A stretch of DNA of 64,000 nucleotides from Pseudomonas lijiangensis (GCF_018968705.1 NZ_CP076668.1:1612001-1676000), one strand, 5' to 3'. Shown: positions 32,201 to 41,524, numbered from the stretch's first letter. Program-made: numbers and translations. Notes: generated by a model not told the origin, from the sequence alone.

Positions 32201-33773
32201 GATCCGCTATGGCGATCAGTTACGTGGGTACATGGAGATCCGTGATCGTGCCGATCAGGAGGAGTTGCAGCAGGCTCATGTTCTGGAGCTGTCTGCCTTC
32301 ACTGAAACTCTTCAGATCCAGATGATCGAGCAGTCCGTCAAATCCCGTGAAGCATTGGTGGGGAGTCGAGCTGCTATTGAGTCGAGAAAAAACTACTACC
32401 AGAAGTTGGAGCAGGGGGACGTCAGTCCGGCTGAAAGACGTTCTATGGATTTACATGGAGAAGCCAAAGACCTGGATGTTGCGGCGGTGGCAGGGACTGC
32501 AACGGGGCATCTAGTTGACGCTGTTGCTCCAAGCATATTCGGGACGGCATATGGTGGTATGCGCCCAGCCGGATTTTTCTATACTGCAGCAGCGATCATG
32601 CAGGCTTTCGCTTTAGCAAAGTCCAGAAATGCAGAGCAGGCTCAGATCAGCGAACAATACCGCCGCCGTCGTATCGAGTGGCAGTTCCTGGCCCGTCAGG
32701 CTGAGCAGGATCTGGAGGCTCTTGACCTTCAGATCGAGGTTCAGGACGTTGCCATCCAGGCGGCCAGGACCAGTCTTGAGCAGGCGACCAAGGCTCAGGA
32801 GCAGGCGCAGGTTTACTACACCTTCCTGAAAAGTCGCGCCACAGGCCCGGCTTTGTACCAATGGCTGATCGGCCAGATGGCAACTCTGTATTTCCAGGCT
32901 TACGATGTGGTGCTGTCGATGTGCCTGGGCACCGAGGCCTGTTGGCAATACGAAATCGGTGATCGCGATACCCGCTTCATTCCCGTCAATGCCTGGGCCG
33001 ATAATCGCTATGGGCTGACAGCAGGCGAGATGCTCAAGCTTGGGTTGTTGCAGATGGAGTCGGCCTTTCTCTCTCGACACGAGCGGCGTCTTGAACTCAC
33101 CAAGACGATATCCCTGAAAAACCTGCTCAGGCATTACGATCCCGGGGCAAATGCTCTGGACGCGACACCACGGGCAACAGGCTGGGAAGCGGTGATTACT
33201 CAACTGGAAACCACGGGTGAAATTGCTTTCGATCTTGACTCCTCGTTATTCGACAAGGATTACCCGGGGCAGTATCTGCGTCAGATCGTGCGGGTTTCCG
33301 TATCCATTCCCGCCGTGCTGGGGCCTTACGAAGATATTCGTGTCCTGCTGACCCAGCAGGCAAGCAGCGTTCTGTTGAGCCCGGACATTCGCGGTGTGCG
33401 TTATCTCTACAAGGAAGCCGGCGAGCTGCCGCCAGAGTCGGATGATGAGGTCGACTCGACGAATATCGTGTTCAACCCCAGGACCTATCAACAAATCGGT
33501 ATTTCCAGCGGAATCGACGACCATGGCATGTTCATGCTGGATTTTGGTGACGAACGCTACTTCCCGTTCGAGGGCACAGGCGCTGTATCTCGTTGGCTCT
33601 TGAGCTTTCCGCGCCATGAGTCCGAGCGGCAAAAGGCAATTCTGGGTTCGCTGACTGATATCATCCTGCACGTGAAATACCTTGCGGTGGACGGTGGCAA
33701 GGTATTCAACGCGCAGGTGGAGGCATTGGTTAAAGCGGTGGAAGCGGGCGAGGCTTCCAGGCGTATCAATTGA
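29199..33773 (+). CDS. Tc toxin A component, C-terminal half (TcaB-like)
   Basis: The protein has about 1524 residues. It begins with the ABC-toxin N region (RRDALVGYYLGQLVP, DDLYEYLLIDNQVSGEVETSRV), then a neuraminidase-like region (NYYFIGRQNVEPFSYYWRMA, VVDGRLHVVWVEL). A pore/coiled-coil region and the TcB-binding C-terminal domain complete it (YRRRRIEWQFLARQAEQDLE, then ALYQWLIGQMATLYFQAYD). Together with the protein at 23231 this gives the full TcA domain set. ATG 29199 has GGAGG eight bases upstream; the longer open frame lacks a site. No TcB (SpvB/YD) or TcC (RHS) gene follows. The 3' end overlaps the convergent gene by eight bases. Confidence 0.9.
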   Translation: MTSRIIPELEEQRRDALVGYYLGQLVPSDVTSAPLGLTTPDDLYEYLLIDNQVSGEVETSRVAQGIASIQQYINSIYNGMEPGYAHGFDEERLRLWREGMSEYSVWAGYQMIEDYPENYINPTLRLGKTSLFQSFESALEQSRLNEDNVQSALKNYVDDFEIVSNLKVVACYIDSEDFRQANYYFIGRQNVEPFSYYWRMAKVDLQETSTHLLPTAWTEWLRVDVACDAKVQHVRPVVVDGRLHVVWVELGQAEINDEGIKTGKFYYRAKMAYKKVSGTWSSATQIYEGLTDKQNLEGREGGSALAGRFTLVACMDIRFVGEPRLIVCFQYRNDAATDVAAEPERFLLVFDKLFNKVIVSPEEEALLYGIAASMVAMDPARAQFPLGGKYADGANLWELSGVTWNTSGDNDIPSGGVNQFLELDVSLHSSAQGCLLEVQGICTAKRYQRHEFHLCLFGSRYTEEGDYKIEMRGTQGRFYLDVRFIYFFPLLPLPPTARGDLMWNGTLIGSYEPEDFKPIYIYPDFCILYQAIVELPINPDEFPTPTDDEVRAGAGFKLDMEGGLLVLANSANHYGETVGPAVQGFDIWEVTPEVSYEFVLNGAARTRVETLEWLGGDNLKVLHFGAVPKGSKYGYNEYHIERLMKPEPVPVIVSTPEGGQFLDLAALELPSLRYVRMNTTFAKDLVKKAEFSLGGILSWEIQHTQEPPAPGSGSVPLDFKGANGRYFWELFFHVPHLIAHRLHTEFDYLGSESWLHYLFNPLERIAPLYPPPVAEHPYWTSRPLTFESDPAYEWGGLGDPDAIAYGAPSHYRKAIFVFYLNNLIAHGDMLYRQLTRDTLNQAQLLYVRAASLLGPLSKGRSISRWTPMTLQEASAGDESVFADFEVSGLKGLEFDVPVHSEGQLWLHLLDAPWFRLPVNTQLLDLWERLALRLYNLRHNLSLDGKPLSLPLYAPAANPTDLLRAQAAGGGSGQRRLGSLAIIPPYRFRAMLSRVQNAVETLIRYGDQLRGYMEIRDRADQEELQQAHVLELSAFTETLQIQMIEQSVKSREALVGSRAAIESRKNYYQKLEQGDVSPAERRSMDLHGEAKDLDVAAVAGTATGHLVDAVAPSIFGTAYGGMRPAGFFYTAAAIMQAFALAKSRNAEQAQISEQYRRRRIEWQFLARQAEQDLEALDLQIEVQDVAIQAARTSLEQATKAQEQAQVYYTFLKSRATGPALYQWLIGQMATLYFQAYDVVLSMCLGTEACWQYEIGDRDTRFIPVNAWADNRYGLTAGEMLKLGLLQMESAFLSRHERRLELTKTISLKNLLRHYDPGANALDATPRATGWEAVITQLETTGEIAFDLDSSLFDKDYPGQYLRQIVRVSVSIPAVLGPYEDIRVLLTQQASSVLLSPDIRGVRYLYKEAGELPPESDDEVDSTNIVFNPRTYQQIGISSGIDDHGMFMLDFGDERYFPFEGTGAVSRWLLSFPRHESERQKAILGSLTDIILHVKYLAVDGGKVFNAQVEALVKAVEAGEASRRIN

Positions 33774-34122
33774 GATTGCTTTCGAGCGCGCCGATGTCCT
33801 TGAGCAGTATTTGCAGGGTCTCGTGCACTTCACTCAGATCATCAGCCGAAGAGGTATGCAGAATCTCATAGCGGGTATCGCCACCCAGGGCTTCTGCATC
33901 CTCGGCTGATATTTCCACCACCAGATGCGTGGCATTCAGGGAAACCTTCAGGTCGGTGACGTACACCGTATCGTCGCAGACGGTGATTTCGACTTCGTCT
34001 TCATCCGGAAAACGTGCCAGGGAAAACAGCTCGTTCTTCTCGTCATGGCAGCACAGCAGCGCCATGTCGTCATTCTCGTCGTCGCAAGGATTGGCGAGTA
34101 AAAGGGCGGTCTTGATTTGCAT
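33766..34122 (-). CDS. Conserved hypothetical acidic protein
   Basis: I do not recognise this 118-residue acidic protein beyond a general look of small cytosolic Pseudomonas proteins. It starts MQIKTALLLANPCDDEN, has a cysteine pair (LLCCHDEKNE) and a beta-rich middle (VEITVCDDTVYVTDLKV). The start at ATG 34122 has AGGA upstream; the longer open frame covers intergenic repeat sequence. It is convergent with the TcaB-like gene, overlapping by eight bases, and divergent from gdhB. It may belong to the core genome flank rather than to the toxin locus. Confidence 0.7.
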   Translation of the reverse strand: MQIKTALLLANPCDDENDDMALLCCHDEKNELFSLARFPDEDEVEITVCDDTVYVTDLKVSLNATHLVVEISAEDAEALGGDTRYEILHTSSADDLSEVHETLQILLKDIGALESNLN

Positions 34123-34542
34123 GTCGAGTTCCTGGCTGGGCTGGCGGACGAGTGTGCCAGCCCTGGCCGAAATTTGCTGGGTAATTCTCTTTGGGGTGGA
34201 ATCGGTTCCCGAATGAATTCGGTCCCACGGATTGATCGGGACAGGTGGGTTGCCAGCTGTATGAAGGTCCCTGTTCGCATATGTCCGAATATGTCGCAGC
34301 CCTGTAAGTATCAGCCCGCATGCTCTCGTTAAGCTGCAATCGGATGAGCGGTCAAAGAGCCGCTCCGTTACGTGTCGATCCCGTTTGTGAAATGGAATGT
34401 GACGACTCGTTCGCGGCAAGCGTTATTTCTTTAGCTTTACACTCTGCCATGCTGTGCCTCTGCCCGTTACATCCCGGTGCAGTCTGGTACGAGACACTTC
34501 CATCAAGCTTCCTCCTTATAAAAGCAAAGCGGAGTACCACAG
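34123..34542. other. Intergenic region upstream of gdhB
   Basis: These 420 bases hold a REP half (34205-34245, GAATGAATTCGGTCCCACGG) and the presumed gdhB promoter and leader. I find no convincing -35/-10 pair, terminator or extra gene. A GGAG (34530-34533) lies before the gdhB ATG. Confidence 0.6.
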
Positions 34543-37500
34543 ATGGCGTTCTTCACCGCAGCCAGCAAGTCCGACTTCCAGCATCAACTGAAATCGGCAC
34601 TGGCTCAGCACATCAACGAACAGGCATTGCCACAAGTAGCGCTGTTCGCTGAGCAATTCTTCGGCATCATTTCCCTGGATGAACTGACCCAGCGTCGCCT
34701 TTCCGACCTGGCAGGCTGCACCTTGTCCGCCTGGCGTCTGCTTGAGCGTTTCGAGCACGGCAAACCTCAGGTGCGGGTCTATAACCCCGATTACGAGCGT
34801 CATGGATGGCAGTCGACTCACAGTGCCGTCGAAGTGCTGCATCATGACCTGCCGTTTCTGGTCGACTCGGTACGTACCGAGCTGAATCGTCGCGGTTACA
34901 GCATCCATACCCTGCAAACCACCGTACTGAGCGTGCGTCGTGGTGCTGCGGGCGAGTTGCTGGAGTTGCTGCCCAAGGGCACGACGGGCGAAGGTGTGCT
35001 GCAAGAATCGCTGATGTATCTGGAGATCGACCGCTGCGCCAACACCAATGAGTTGAGCGTGTTGGCCCGTGAGCTTGAGCAGGTGCTGAGTGAAGTCCGC
35101 GCTGCGGTAGAAGATTTCGAGCCGATGAAGGCCCGCCTGCACGAGTTGCTGGCCAGCATCGATGCCAACGAATACAACACGGATGAACCAGAGAAGGCCG
35201 AAATCAAGGTCTTCCTGCAATGGCTGGTGGATAACCACTTCACCTTCCTGGGTTATGAAGAGTTTGAAGTGCGTGGTGAAGGCGATGGCGGTCAACTGAT
35301 CTACGACGAGTCCTCCCTGCTGGGCCTGGCCAAGCTGCTGCGTCCGGGGCTTTCCAGCGAAGACCTGCATATCGAAGGCTATGCGGTGAATTACCTGCGC
35401 GAGCCGACACTGCTGTCGTTCGCCAAGGCTGCGCACCCGAGCCGTGTACATCGTCCGGCTTACCCTGATTACGTTTCGATCCGCCAGATCGATGCGTCGG
35501 GCAAAGTCATCAAGGAATGCCGCTTCATGGGCCTGTACACCTCGTCGGTGTATGGCGAAAGCGTGCGGCAGATTCCGTACATCCGTCGCAAGGTCGCGGA
35601 AGTCGAGCGTCGTTCCGGCTTCGATGCCAAGGCTCACCTGGGCAAGGAGCTGGCGCAGGTCGTTGAAGTGCTGCCACGGGACGATCTGTTCCAGACGCCG
35701 GTGGACGAGCTGTTCAGCACCGTGATGTCCATCGTGCAGATCCAGGAGCGCAACAAGATTCGCGTGTTCCTGCGCAAGGACCCGTATGGCCGTTTCTGCT
35801 ACTGCCTGGCTTACGTGCCACGCGACGTGTATTCCACCGAAGTGCGCCAGAAGATCCAGCAGGTTCTGATGGAGCGCCTGAAGGCCAGCGACTGCGAGTT
35901 CTGGACCTTCTTCTCCGAATCGGTTCTGGCCCGTGTGCAGTTGATCCTGCGCGTGGACCCGAAGGTCAATCTGGATATCGACCCGGTACAACTGGAAAAC
36001 GAAGTCATCCAGGCCTGCCGTTCGTGGAAAGACGATTACTCAAGCCTGGTGGTCGAAAGTTTCGGCGAAGCCCATGGCACCAATGTGCTGGCCGACTTCC
36101 CCAAAGGCTTCCCGGCAGGTTATCGCGAGCGTTTCGCCGCGCACTCGGCTGTTGTCGACATGCAGCATGTGCTGAGCCTGAGCGAAACCAATCCGCTGGT
36201 GATGAGTTTCTATCAGCCCCTGTCCGGTGGTCGCCAGCAACTGCATTGCAAGCTGTACCACGCCGATACGCCACTGGCGCTCTCTGATGTGCTGCCGATT
36301 CTGGAAAACCTCGGTCTGCGCGTGCTGGGCGAGTTCCCGTATCGCCTGCAACATGCCAATGGCCGCGAGTTCTGGATTCACGACTTTGCCTTTACCTATG
36401 GCGAAGGCCTGAACCTCGACATCCAGCAGCTCAACGATACGCTGCAGGACGCCTTCGTCCACATCGTGAGCGGCGATGCCGAGAACGATGCCTTCAACCG
36501 TCTGGTGCTGACCGCCGGCCTGCCATGGCGTGACGTGGCGCTGCTGCGTGCCTATGCCCGTTACCTGAAGCAGATTCGTCTGGGCTTCGACCTGGGTTAT
36601 ATCGCCAGCACCCTGAACAACCACACCGACATCGCCCGTGAACTGACGCGTCTGTTCAAGACCCGTTTCTATCTGGCGCGCAAGCTCGGTTCCGATGATC
36701 TGGACGACAAGCAACTGCGTCTGGAGCAGGCGATTCTCACGGCGCTGGACAACGTTCAGGTGCTCAACGAAGACCGCATCCTGCGTCGCTACCTTGACCT
36801 GATCAAGGCGACCCTGCGCACCAACTTCTACCAGACTGATGCCAACGGCCAGAACAAGAGCTACTTCAGCTTCAAGTTCAACCCGCGCCTGATTCCCGAG
36901 CTGCCAAAGCCGGTGCCGAAGTTCGAAATCTTCGTCTACTCGCCGCGGGTCGAAGGTGTTCACCTGCGTTTCGGCAATGTGGCCCGTGGCGGCCTGCGCT
37001 GGTCCGATCGCGAAGAAGACTTCCGTACCGAAGTGCTGGGTCTGGTAAAAGCCCAGCAGGTGAAGAACTCGGTCATCGTGCCGGTGGGTGCCAAGGGCGG
37101 TTTCCTGCCGCGTCGCCTGCCGCTGGGTGGCAGCCGTGATGACATCCAGGCTGAAGGCATCGCGTGCTACCGCATCTTCATCTCGGGTCTGCTGGACATC
37201 ACCGACAACCTCAAGGAAGGCGTGCTGGTGCCGCCGGCCAACGTGGTTCGTCACGATGACGATGACCCGTACCTGGTTGTGGCTGCCGACAAGGGCACTG
37301 CGACTTTCTCCGACATCGCCAACGGCATTGCCATCGATTACGGCTTCTGGCTGGGCGATGCCTTTGCTTCCGGTGGTTCGGCCGGTTACGACCACAAGAA
37401 GATGGGTATCACCGCCAAGGGGGCGTGGGTGGGTGTGCAGCGTCACTTCCGTGAGCGCGACATCAATGTCCAGCAGGACAGCATCAGTGTGATCGGCATC

Positions 37501-39399
37501 GGTGACATGGCCGGTGACGTGTTCGGCAACGGCTTGCTGATGTCCGACAAGCTGCAACTGGTCGCAGCCTTCAACCACCTGCATATCTTCATCGATCCGA
37601 ATCCGGACCCGGCCACCAGCTTCGCCGAGCGTCAGCGCCTGTTCAATCTGCCGCGTTCGGCCTGGACCGACTACGACACCAGCATCATGTCCGCTGGCGG
37701 CGGGATCTTCCCGCGTAGCGCGAAGAGCATCGCCATCACCGAGCAGATGAAAGAGCGCTTCGACATCAAGGCCGACAAGCTGACCCCGACCGAACTGCTG
37801 AATGCGCTGCTCAAGGCACCGGTGGATCTGCTGTGGAACGGCGGTATCGGGACTTACGTCAAGTCCAGCGAAGAGTCCCATGCCGATGTGGGCGACAAGG
37901 CCAACGATGCATTGCGCGTCGATGGCAACGAGTTGCGTTGCAAGGTAGTGGGCGAGGGCGGCAACCTGGGCATGACCCAGCTGGGCCGTGTCGAATTCGG
38001 CCTCAATGGCGGCGCGACCAACACCGACTTCATCGACAACGCCGGTGGTGTGGACTGCTCCGACCACGAAGTGAACATCAAGATCCTGCTCAATGAAGTG
38101 GTGCAGGCCGGCGACATGACCGAGAAGCAACGTAACCAGTTGCTCGAAAGCATGACCGATGAAGTCGGCAACCTGGTGCTTGGCAACAACTACAAGCAGA
38201 CCCAGGCTCTGTCGCTGGCGGCACGTCGCGCCTACGACCGGATCGCTGAATACAAGCGTCTGATGAACGACCTCGAAGGTCGCGGCAAGCTGGATCGCGC
38301 CATCGAGTTCCTGCCGGCCGAAGACCAGATTGCCGAGCGGGTTGCAGCCGGTCAGGGCCTGAGCCGTGCCGAGCTGTCGGTATTGATCTCCTACAGCAAG
38401 ATCGACCTCAAGGAAGCCTTGCTGGAATCCCGTGTGCCGGACGACGATTACCTGACCCGTGACATGGAGACGGCTTTCCCGCCGTCGCTGGGCGCCCGGT
38501 TCTCGACCGCCATGCGGGCTCACCGTCTCAAACGCGAGATCGTCAGCACCCAGATCGCCAACGATCTGGTCAACCACATGGGCATCACCTTCGTGCAGCG
38601 ACTCAAGGAGTCCACCGGCATGAGCGCGGCCAACGTGGCGGCTGCCTACGTGACCGTACGTGACATCTTCCACCTGCCGCACTGGTTCCGTCAGATCGAG
38701 GCGCTGGACTACAAGGTCCCGGCTGAAATCCAGTTGTCGCTGATGGATGAGCTGATGCGTCTGGGGCGTCGTGCCACACGCTGGTTCCTGCGCAGCCGTC
38801 GCAACGAGCTGGATGCCGGTCGTGACGTTGCTCACTTCGGTCCGCATCTGGCGGCATTGGGCCTCAAGCTCGATGAATTGCTGGAAGGACCGACCCGTGA
38901 GGTCTGGCAGGCGCGTTACAAGGCTTATGTCGAAGCGGGTGTGCCCGAGTTGCTGGCTCGCATGGTTGCAGGCACCAGCCACTTGTACACCCTGTTGCCG
39001 ATCATCGAAGCTTCCGACGTCACCGGGCACAACGCTGCCGACGTGGCCAAGGTGTATTTCGCGGTAGGCAGCGCACTGGACGTGACCTGGTACCTGCAAC
39101 AGATCAGCAATCTGCCGGTGGAAAACAACTGGCAGGCGCTGGCCCGTGAAGCGTTCCGTGACGATATCGACTGGCAACAGCGTGCTATCACCATCTCTGT
39201 GTTGCAGATTCCGCAAGGTCCTGAGGATCTGGAAGAGCGTCTGGCCCTGTGGCTGGAGCAACACGCCCCGATGGTCGAGCGCTGGCGTGCCATGCTGGTC
39301 GAGTTGCGTGCCGCCAGCGGTACCGACTACGCCATGTACGCGGTCGCCAACCGCGAGTTGCTGGACCTGGCAATGAGCGGGCAAGCCGTCGCGGTTTGA
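34543..39399 (+). CDS. gdhB: NAD-specific glutamate dehydrogenase, large type
   Basis: This 1618-residue enzyme belongs to the 180-kDa class of NAD-dependent glutamate dehydrogenases, which deaminate glutamate to 2-oxoglutarate and ammonia in catabolism. N-terminal ACT-like regulatory segments precede the catalytic core, which contains GGLRWSDREEDFRTEVLGL, VPVGAKGGFLPRR and DKGTATFSDIAN. The Rossmann part has VVGEGGNLGMTQLGR, and the tail is long and helical. The length fits the Pseudomonas and Streptomyces enzymes, which are usually hexameric with allosteric control by arginine and citrate. A strong intrinsic terminator follows at 39421. Confidence 0.96.
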   Translation: MAFFTAASKSDFQHQLKSALAQHINEQALPQVALFAEQFFGIISLDELTQRRLSDLAGCTLSAWRLLERFEHGKPQVRVYNPDYERHGWQSTHSAVEVLHHDLPFLVDSVRTELNRRGYSIHTLQTTVLSVRRGAAGELLELLPKGTTGEGVLQESLMYLEIDRCANTNELSVLARELEQVLSEVRAAVEDFEPMKARLHELLASIDANEYNTDEPEKAEIKVFLQWLVDNHFTFLGYEEFEVRGEGDGGQLIYDESSLLGLAKLLRPGLSSEDLHIEGYAVNYLREPTLLSFAKAAHPSRVHRPAYPDYVSIRQIDASGKVIKECRFMGLYTSSVYGESVRQIPYIRRKVAEVERRSGFDAKAHLGKELAQVVEVLPRDDLFQTPVDELFSTVMSIVQIQERNKIRVFLRKDPYGRFCYCLAYVPRDVYSTEVRQKIQQVLMERLKASDCEFWTFFSESVLARVQLILRVDPKVNLDIDPVQLENEVIQACRSWKDDYSSLVVESFGEAHGTNVLADFPKGFPAGYRERFAAHSAVVDMQHVLSLSETNPLVMSFYQPLSGGRQQLHCKLYHADTPLALSDVLPILENLGLRVLGEFPYRLQHANGREFWIHDFAFTYGEGLNLDIQQLNDTLQDAFVHIVSGDAENDAFNRLVLTAGLPWRDVALLRAYARYLKQIRLGFDLGYIASTLNNHTDIARELTRLFKTRFYLARKLGSDDLDDKQLRLEQAILTALDNVQVLNEDRILRRYLDLIKATLRTNFYQTDANGQNKSYFSFKFNPRLIPELPKPVPKFEIFVYSPRVEGVHLRFGNVARGGLRWSDREEDFRTEVLGLVKAQQVKNSVIVPVGAKGGFLPRRLPLGGSRDDIQAEGIACYRIFISGLLDITDNLKEGVLVPPANVVRHDDDDPYLVVAADKGTATFSDIANGIAIDYGFWLGDAFASGGSAGYDHKKMGITAKGAWVGVQRHFRERDINVQQDSISVIGIGDMAGDVFGNGLLMSDKLQLVAAFNHLHIFIDPNPDPATSFAERQRLFNLPRSAWTDYDTSIMSAGGGIFPRSAKSIAITEQMKERFDIKADKLTPTELLNALLKAPVDLLWNGGIGTYVKSSEESHADVGDKANDALRVDGNELRCKVVGEGGNLGMTQLGRVEFGLNGGATNTDFIDNAGGVDCSDHEVNIKILLNEVVQAGDMTEKQRNQLLESMTDEVGNLVLGNNYKQTQALSLAARRAYDRIAEYKRLMNDLEGRGKLDRAIEFLPAEDQIAERVAAGQGLSRAELSVLISYSKIDLKEALLESRVPDDDYLTRDMETAFPPSLGARFSTAMRAHRLKREIVSTQIANDLVNHMGITFVQRLKESTGMSAANVAAAYVTVRDIFHLPHWFRQIEALDYKVPAEIQLSLMDELMRLGRRATRWFLRSRRNELDAGRDVAHFGPHLAALGLKLDELLEGPTREVWQARYKAYVEAGVPELLARMVAGTSHLYTLLPIIEASDVTGHNAADVAKVYFAVGSALDVTWYLQQISNLPVENNWQALAREAFRDDIDWQQRAITISVLQIPQGPEDLEERLALWLEQHAPMVERWRAMLVELRAASGTDYAMYAVANRELLDLAMSGQAVAV

Positions 39400-39420
39400 T
39401 GGTCTAGCCCGGTTATAACG

Positions 39421-39454
39421 AAAAGCCCTGCATCGTCGTGATGCGGGGCTTTTT
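39421..39454 (+). terminator. Intrinsic terminator of gdhB
   Basis: AAAAGCCCTGCATC pairs with GATGCGGGGCTTTTT around a GTCGT loop, followed by further T residues. Confidence 0.9.
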
Positions 39455-39575
39455 GTTTTCAGGGGGGCAGTGCTTTGGCCGTTGGTCTGGCAGGAGGAAT
39501 CATGGTTTTGCGAGAGGAGTCGACCGCATGCGCAGGCTTCTGCGCACAACCGTGACGACTGACGGAGGTCATGCC

Positions 39576-40751
39576 ATGAGCACGATCGACAATTTGCTGG
39601 ACAACAAGGGTACGCCCTTGGAGAAACAGACTTTCACCTGGCGTGAACTCGCCGGTAAACCCATCAGCAAGCTCGATGACGATGCCTTCACGCGGGTGAG
39701 GGTGATTCTGGTGAATGGACTCGAGTCCGATGCACTGCGCCTCAAGCACATCGGGGCGCGCTTTCACAAGGAGCTGCGGCTGCCGCTGGCGCAGATCAGG
39801 CGCGTCGAGCACCACCAGATGACGGCCGTGAACTGGTTGCTGTCGGCGGATCATTCACCGCTGGAAACCACCGTGGCCTATGAGCAGACGGCTATTGAAG
39901 TGACGGCGGCGGTGGCCCGGAACGAGCCGGACCCGTATCAGGCACAGACCTATCGCTTCGGTCTGCTGGAGGATTTCGATCACCTGTACCGCTATGCCGC
40001 CATGCTCGACCGCCTGGAGGGCAAGGATGCCAACAATATCGTTCAGGGTTATACGGACATCGTGCCGGGGCGGCCGACCAGTCAGCATCATCGGGCACCG
40101 GAGGACGATCTGCGTGAACACTACCTCAAGGACGATGCGGCACTGATCACCAAGATTCATGCCGCGCTGATTACTGGTGCCGAATACCAGACCCACGATT
40201 ACTACATGAATATCGGCCCGCTGTTTGCCGATCCGGTGGCCCGTGCGCTGTATGCCGAAATCGCCTCGGTGGAGGAGCAGCATGTGACGCAATACGGATC
40301 GCTGCAGGACCCTGGAGAAAGCTTCATGGAGAAGTGGCTGGTGCACGAAGCGACCGAAGTCTACACCTATGCCAGTTGCGCCGAGCAGGAAGAGAACCCG
40401 CGTATCAAGGCGCTCTGGGAGCGCTTCCTGGACTATGAACTGGGCCACCTGAACCTGGCCTGCGAGCTGTTCAGAAAATATGAACGGCGCGACCCAGCCG
40501 AAATTCTCGCTGGCCCCTTGCCGGCGATGATTCCTTTCAAGAGCCAGCGCGAATTCGTGCGTGAAACCCTGTCGCGGGAAATCGATCTGCGCGCCTGCGG
40601 CGTCGACTACGTGGCCAGGGATCGCGAAGGGCAGGCTTCTCTGGAGCAGAGATCACGGCTCAACAGCGAAGGTATTCCGTCCAACACGGTTTCGGGTGGA
40701 TACAACTGGAAGCCGGGCACTGAACTCAATCCTGTGGGAGAACAGCCATGA
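39576..40751 (+). CDS. Ferritin-like domain protein (first of pair)
   Basis: This protein of about 391 residues has a helical ferritin-like bundle. Two ExxH motifs can be seen, ASVEEQHVTQYG and YELGHLNLACELF, plus further conserved Glu (YEQTAIEVTAA, LVHEATEVYTYASCAEQEEN), consistent with a di-iron or di-manganese site. The start is ATG 39576 with GGAGG seven bases upstream; the open frame extends into the gdhB terminator. The stop overlaps the start of the second ferritin-like gene (ATGA), so the two are probably made together and may form a hetero-oligomer. The enzymatic role is unknown; the family includes iron storage and stress proteins. Confidence 0.8.
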   Translation: MSTIDNLLDNKGTPLEKQTFTWRELAGKPISKLDDDAFTRVRVILVNGLESDALRLKHIGARFHKELRLPLAQIRRVEHHQMTAVNWLLSADHSPLETTVAYEQTAIEVTAAVARNEPDPYQAQTYRFGLLEDFDHLYRYAAMLDRLEGKDANNIVQGYTDIVPGRPTSQHHRAPEDDLREHYLKDDAALITKIHAALITGAEYQTHDYYMNIGPLFADPVARALYAEIASVEEQHVTQYGSLQDPGESFMEKWLVHEATEVYTYASCAEQEENPRIKALWERFLDYELGHLNLACELFRKYERRDPAEILAGPLPAMIPFKSQREFVRETLSREIDLRACGVDYVARDREGQASLEQRSRLNSEGIPSNTVSGGYNWKPGTELNPVGEQP

Positions 40752-41470
40752 GCGATCAAGTGAAACTGGGTATCAACCGGACCGGGGCACAGATGTCCCC
40801 CCACGACACGGCCCATCAACAAGAGGCCACGCGCCTGAATCCTGCCGATGTGCCAGGTGATATCAGCGATTATTCGCAAGAGCGTGAACGTGCCATTCGT
40901 CATGCCGACCTTGTCGGTTCAGTGCCGGTCCCCGGCTCCATCAAGGGCATGATCAAGGTCACTTTCGATGAGGCCCTGGGCAAGAGGCCTGAAGTGTTGC
41001 TCGACAAGCTCGGCGAGCGGCTGGCCTTCGAGCGCACAGGTGTCAGGCTTTATGAGGCCATGGTGGTCAAGGCTGCAGCCGCGGCGGGTGCCGACCCTGC
41101 GCTGGTGCAGACCTTGAGGCACATTCAGGCTCAGGAACTGGAGCACATGAATATCGTCAGGGAGGCAATCGAAACCCTGGGCGGCGACCCGACCAGCATG
41201 ACGCCCTGTGCCGATGTGGCTGCTGTGAAGGCGCAGGGTGTGTTGCAGGTGCTCACCGATCCGCGCACCACGGTGTCGCAATCCATGAGCGCGATTCTGA
41301 CCATCGAGCTGGAAGACAATGCCGCCTGGGAGTTACTGATCGAGCTGACGCAAAAGGGCGGCCACCCGCTGATCGCCAAGCGTTTCAGACATGCTCATGA
41401 GCAGGAAGAGCAGCATGTGTTGACGGTCCGCGAGTTGATCAGGCAGGACCTGTTCGAGCAATTGAGCTGA
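40748..41470 (+). CDS. Ferritin-like domain protein (second of pair)
   Basis: This 240-residue protein has a disordered N-terminal 45 residues and then a four-helix ferritin-like bundle. The metal-ligand motifs are LAFERTGVRLYEAM, HIQAQELEHMNIVREA, LTIELEDNAAWELLIELT and HEQEEQHVLTVREL. It is translationally coupled to the preceding ferritin-like gene. The sequence differs enough that the two are not simple duplicates. No secretion signal is present. A short GC hairpin (41487-41510) separates it from the convergent galE. Confidence 0.8.
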   Translation: MSDQVKLGINRTGAQMSPHDTAHQQEATRLNPADVPGDISDYSQERERAIRHADLVGSVPVPGSIKGMIKVTFDEALGKRPEVLLDKLGERLAFERTGVRLYEAMVVKAAAAAGADPALVQTLRHIQAQELEHMNIVREAIETLGGDPTSMTPCADVAAVKAQGVLQVLTDPRTTVSQSMSAILTIELEDNAAWELLIELTQKGGHPLIAKRFRHAHEQEEQHVLTVRELIRQDLFEQLS

Positions 41471-41486
41471 TAGGAGAGAGGCTGTG

Positions 41487-41510
41487 TTGTGGGAGGCTGG
41501 CCTCCCACAA
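41487..41510. terminator. GC hairpin between convergent genes
   Basis: TTGTGGGAGGC and GCCTCCCACAA form an 11-bp perfect stem with a TG loop. There is no U-tract. The arms equal the outer part of the REPIN arms, so this may be a degenerate REP acting as a bidirectional stop. Confidence 0.6.
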
Positions 41511-41524
41511 GCCTCGCCCGGGAT

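Noticed and set aside
36040..39549. 1169-codon open frame on the minus strand
   Set aside because: It lies wholly opposite gdhB, whose motifs and length are secure. Long antisense frames are expected in GC-rich genes with strong third-position bias.
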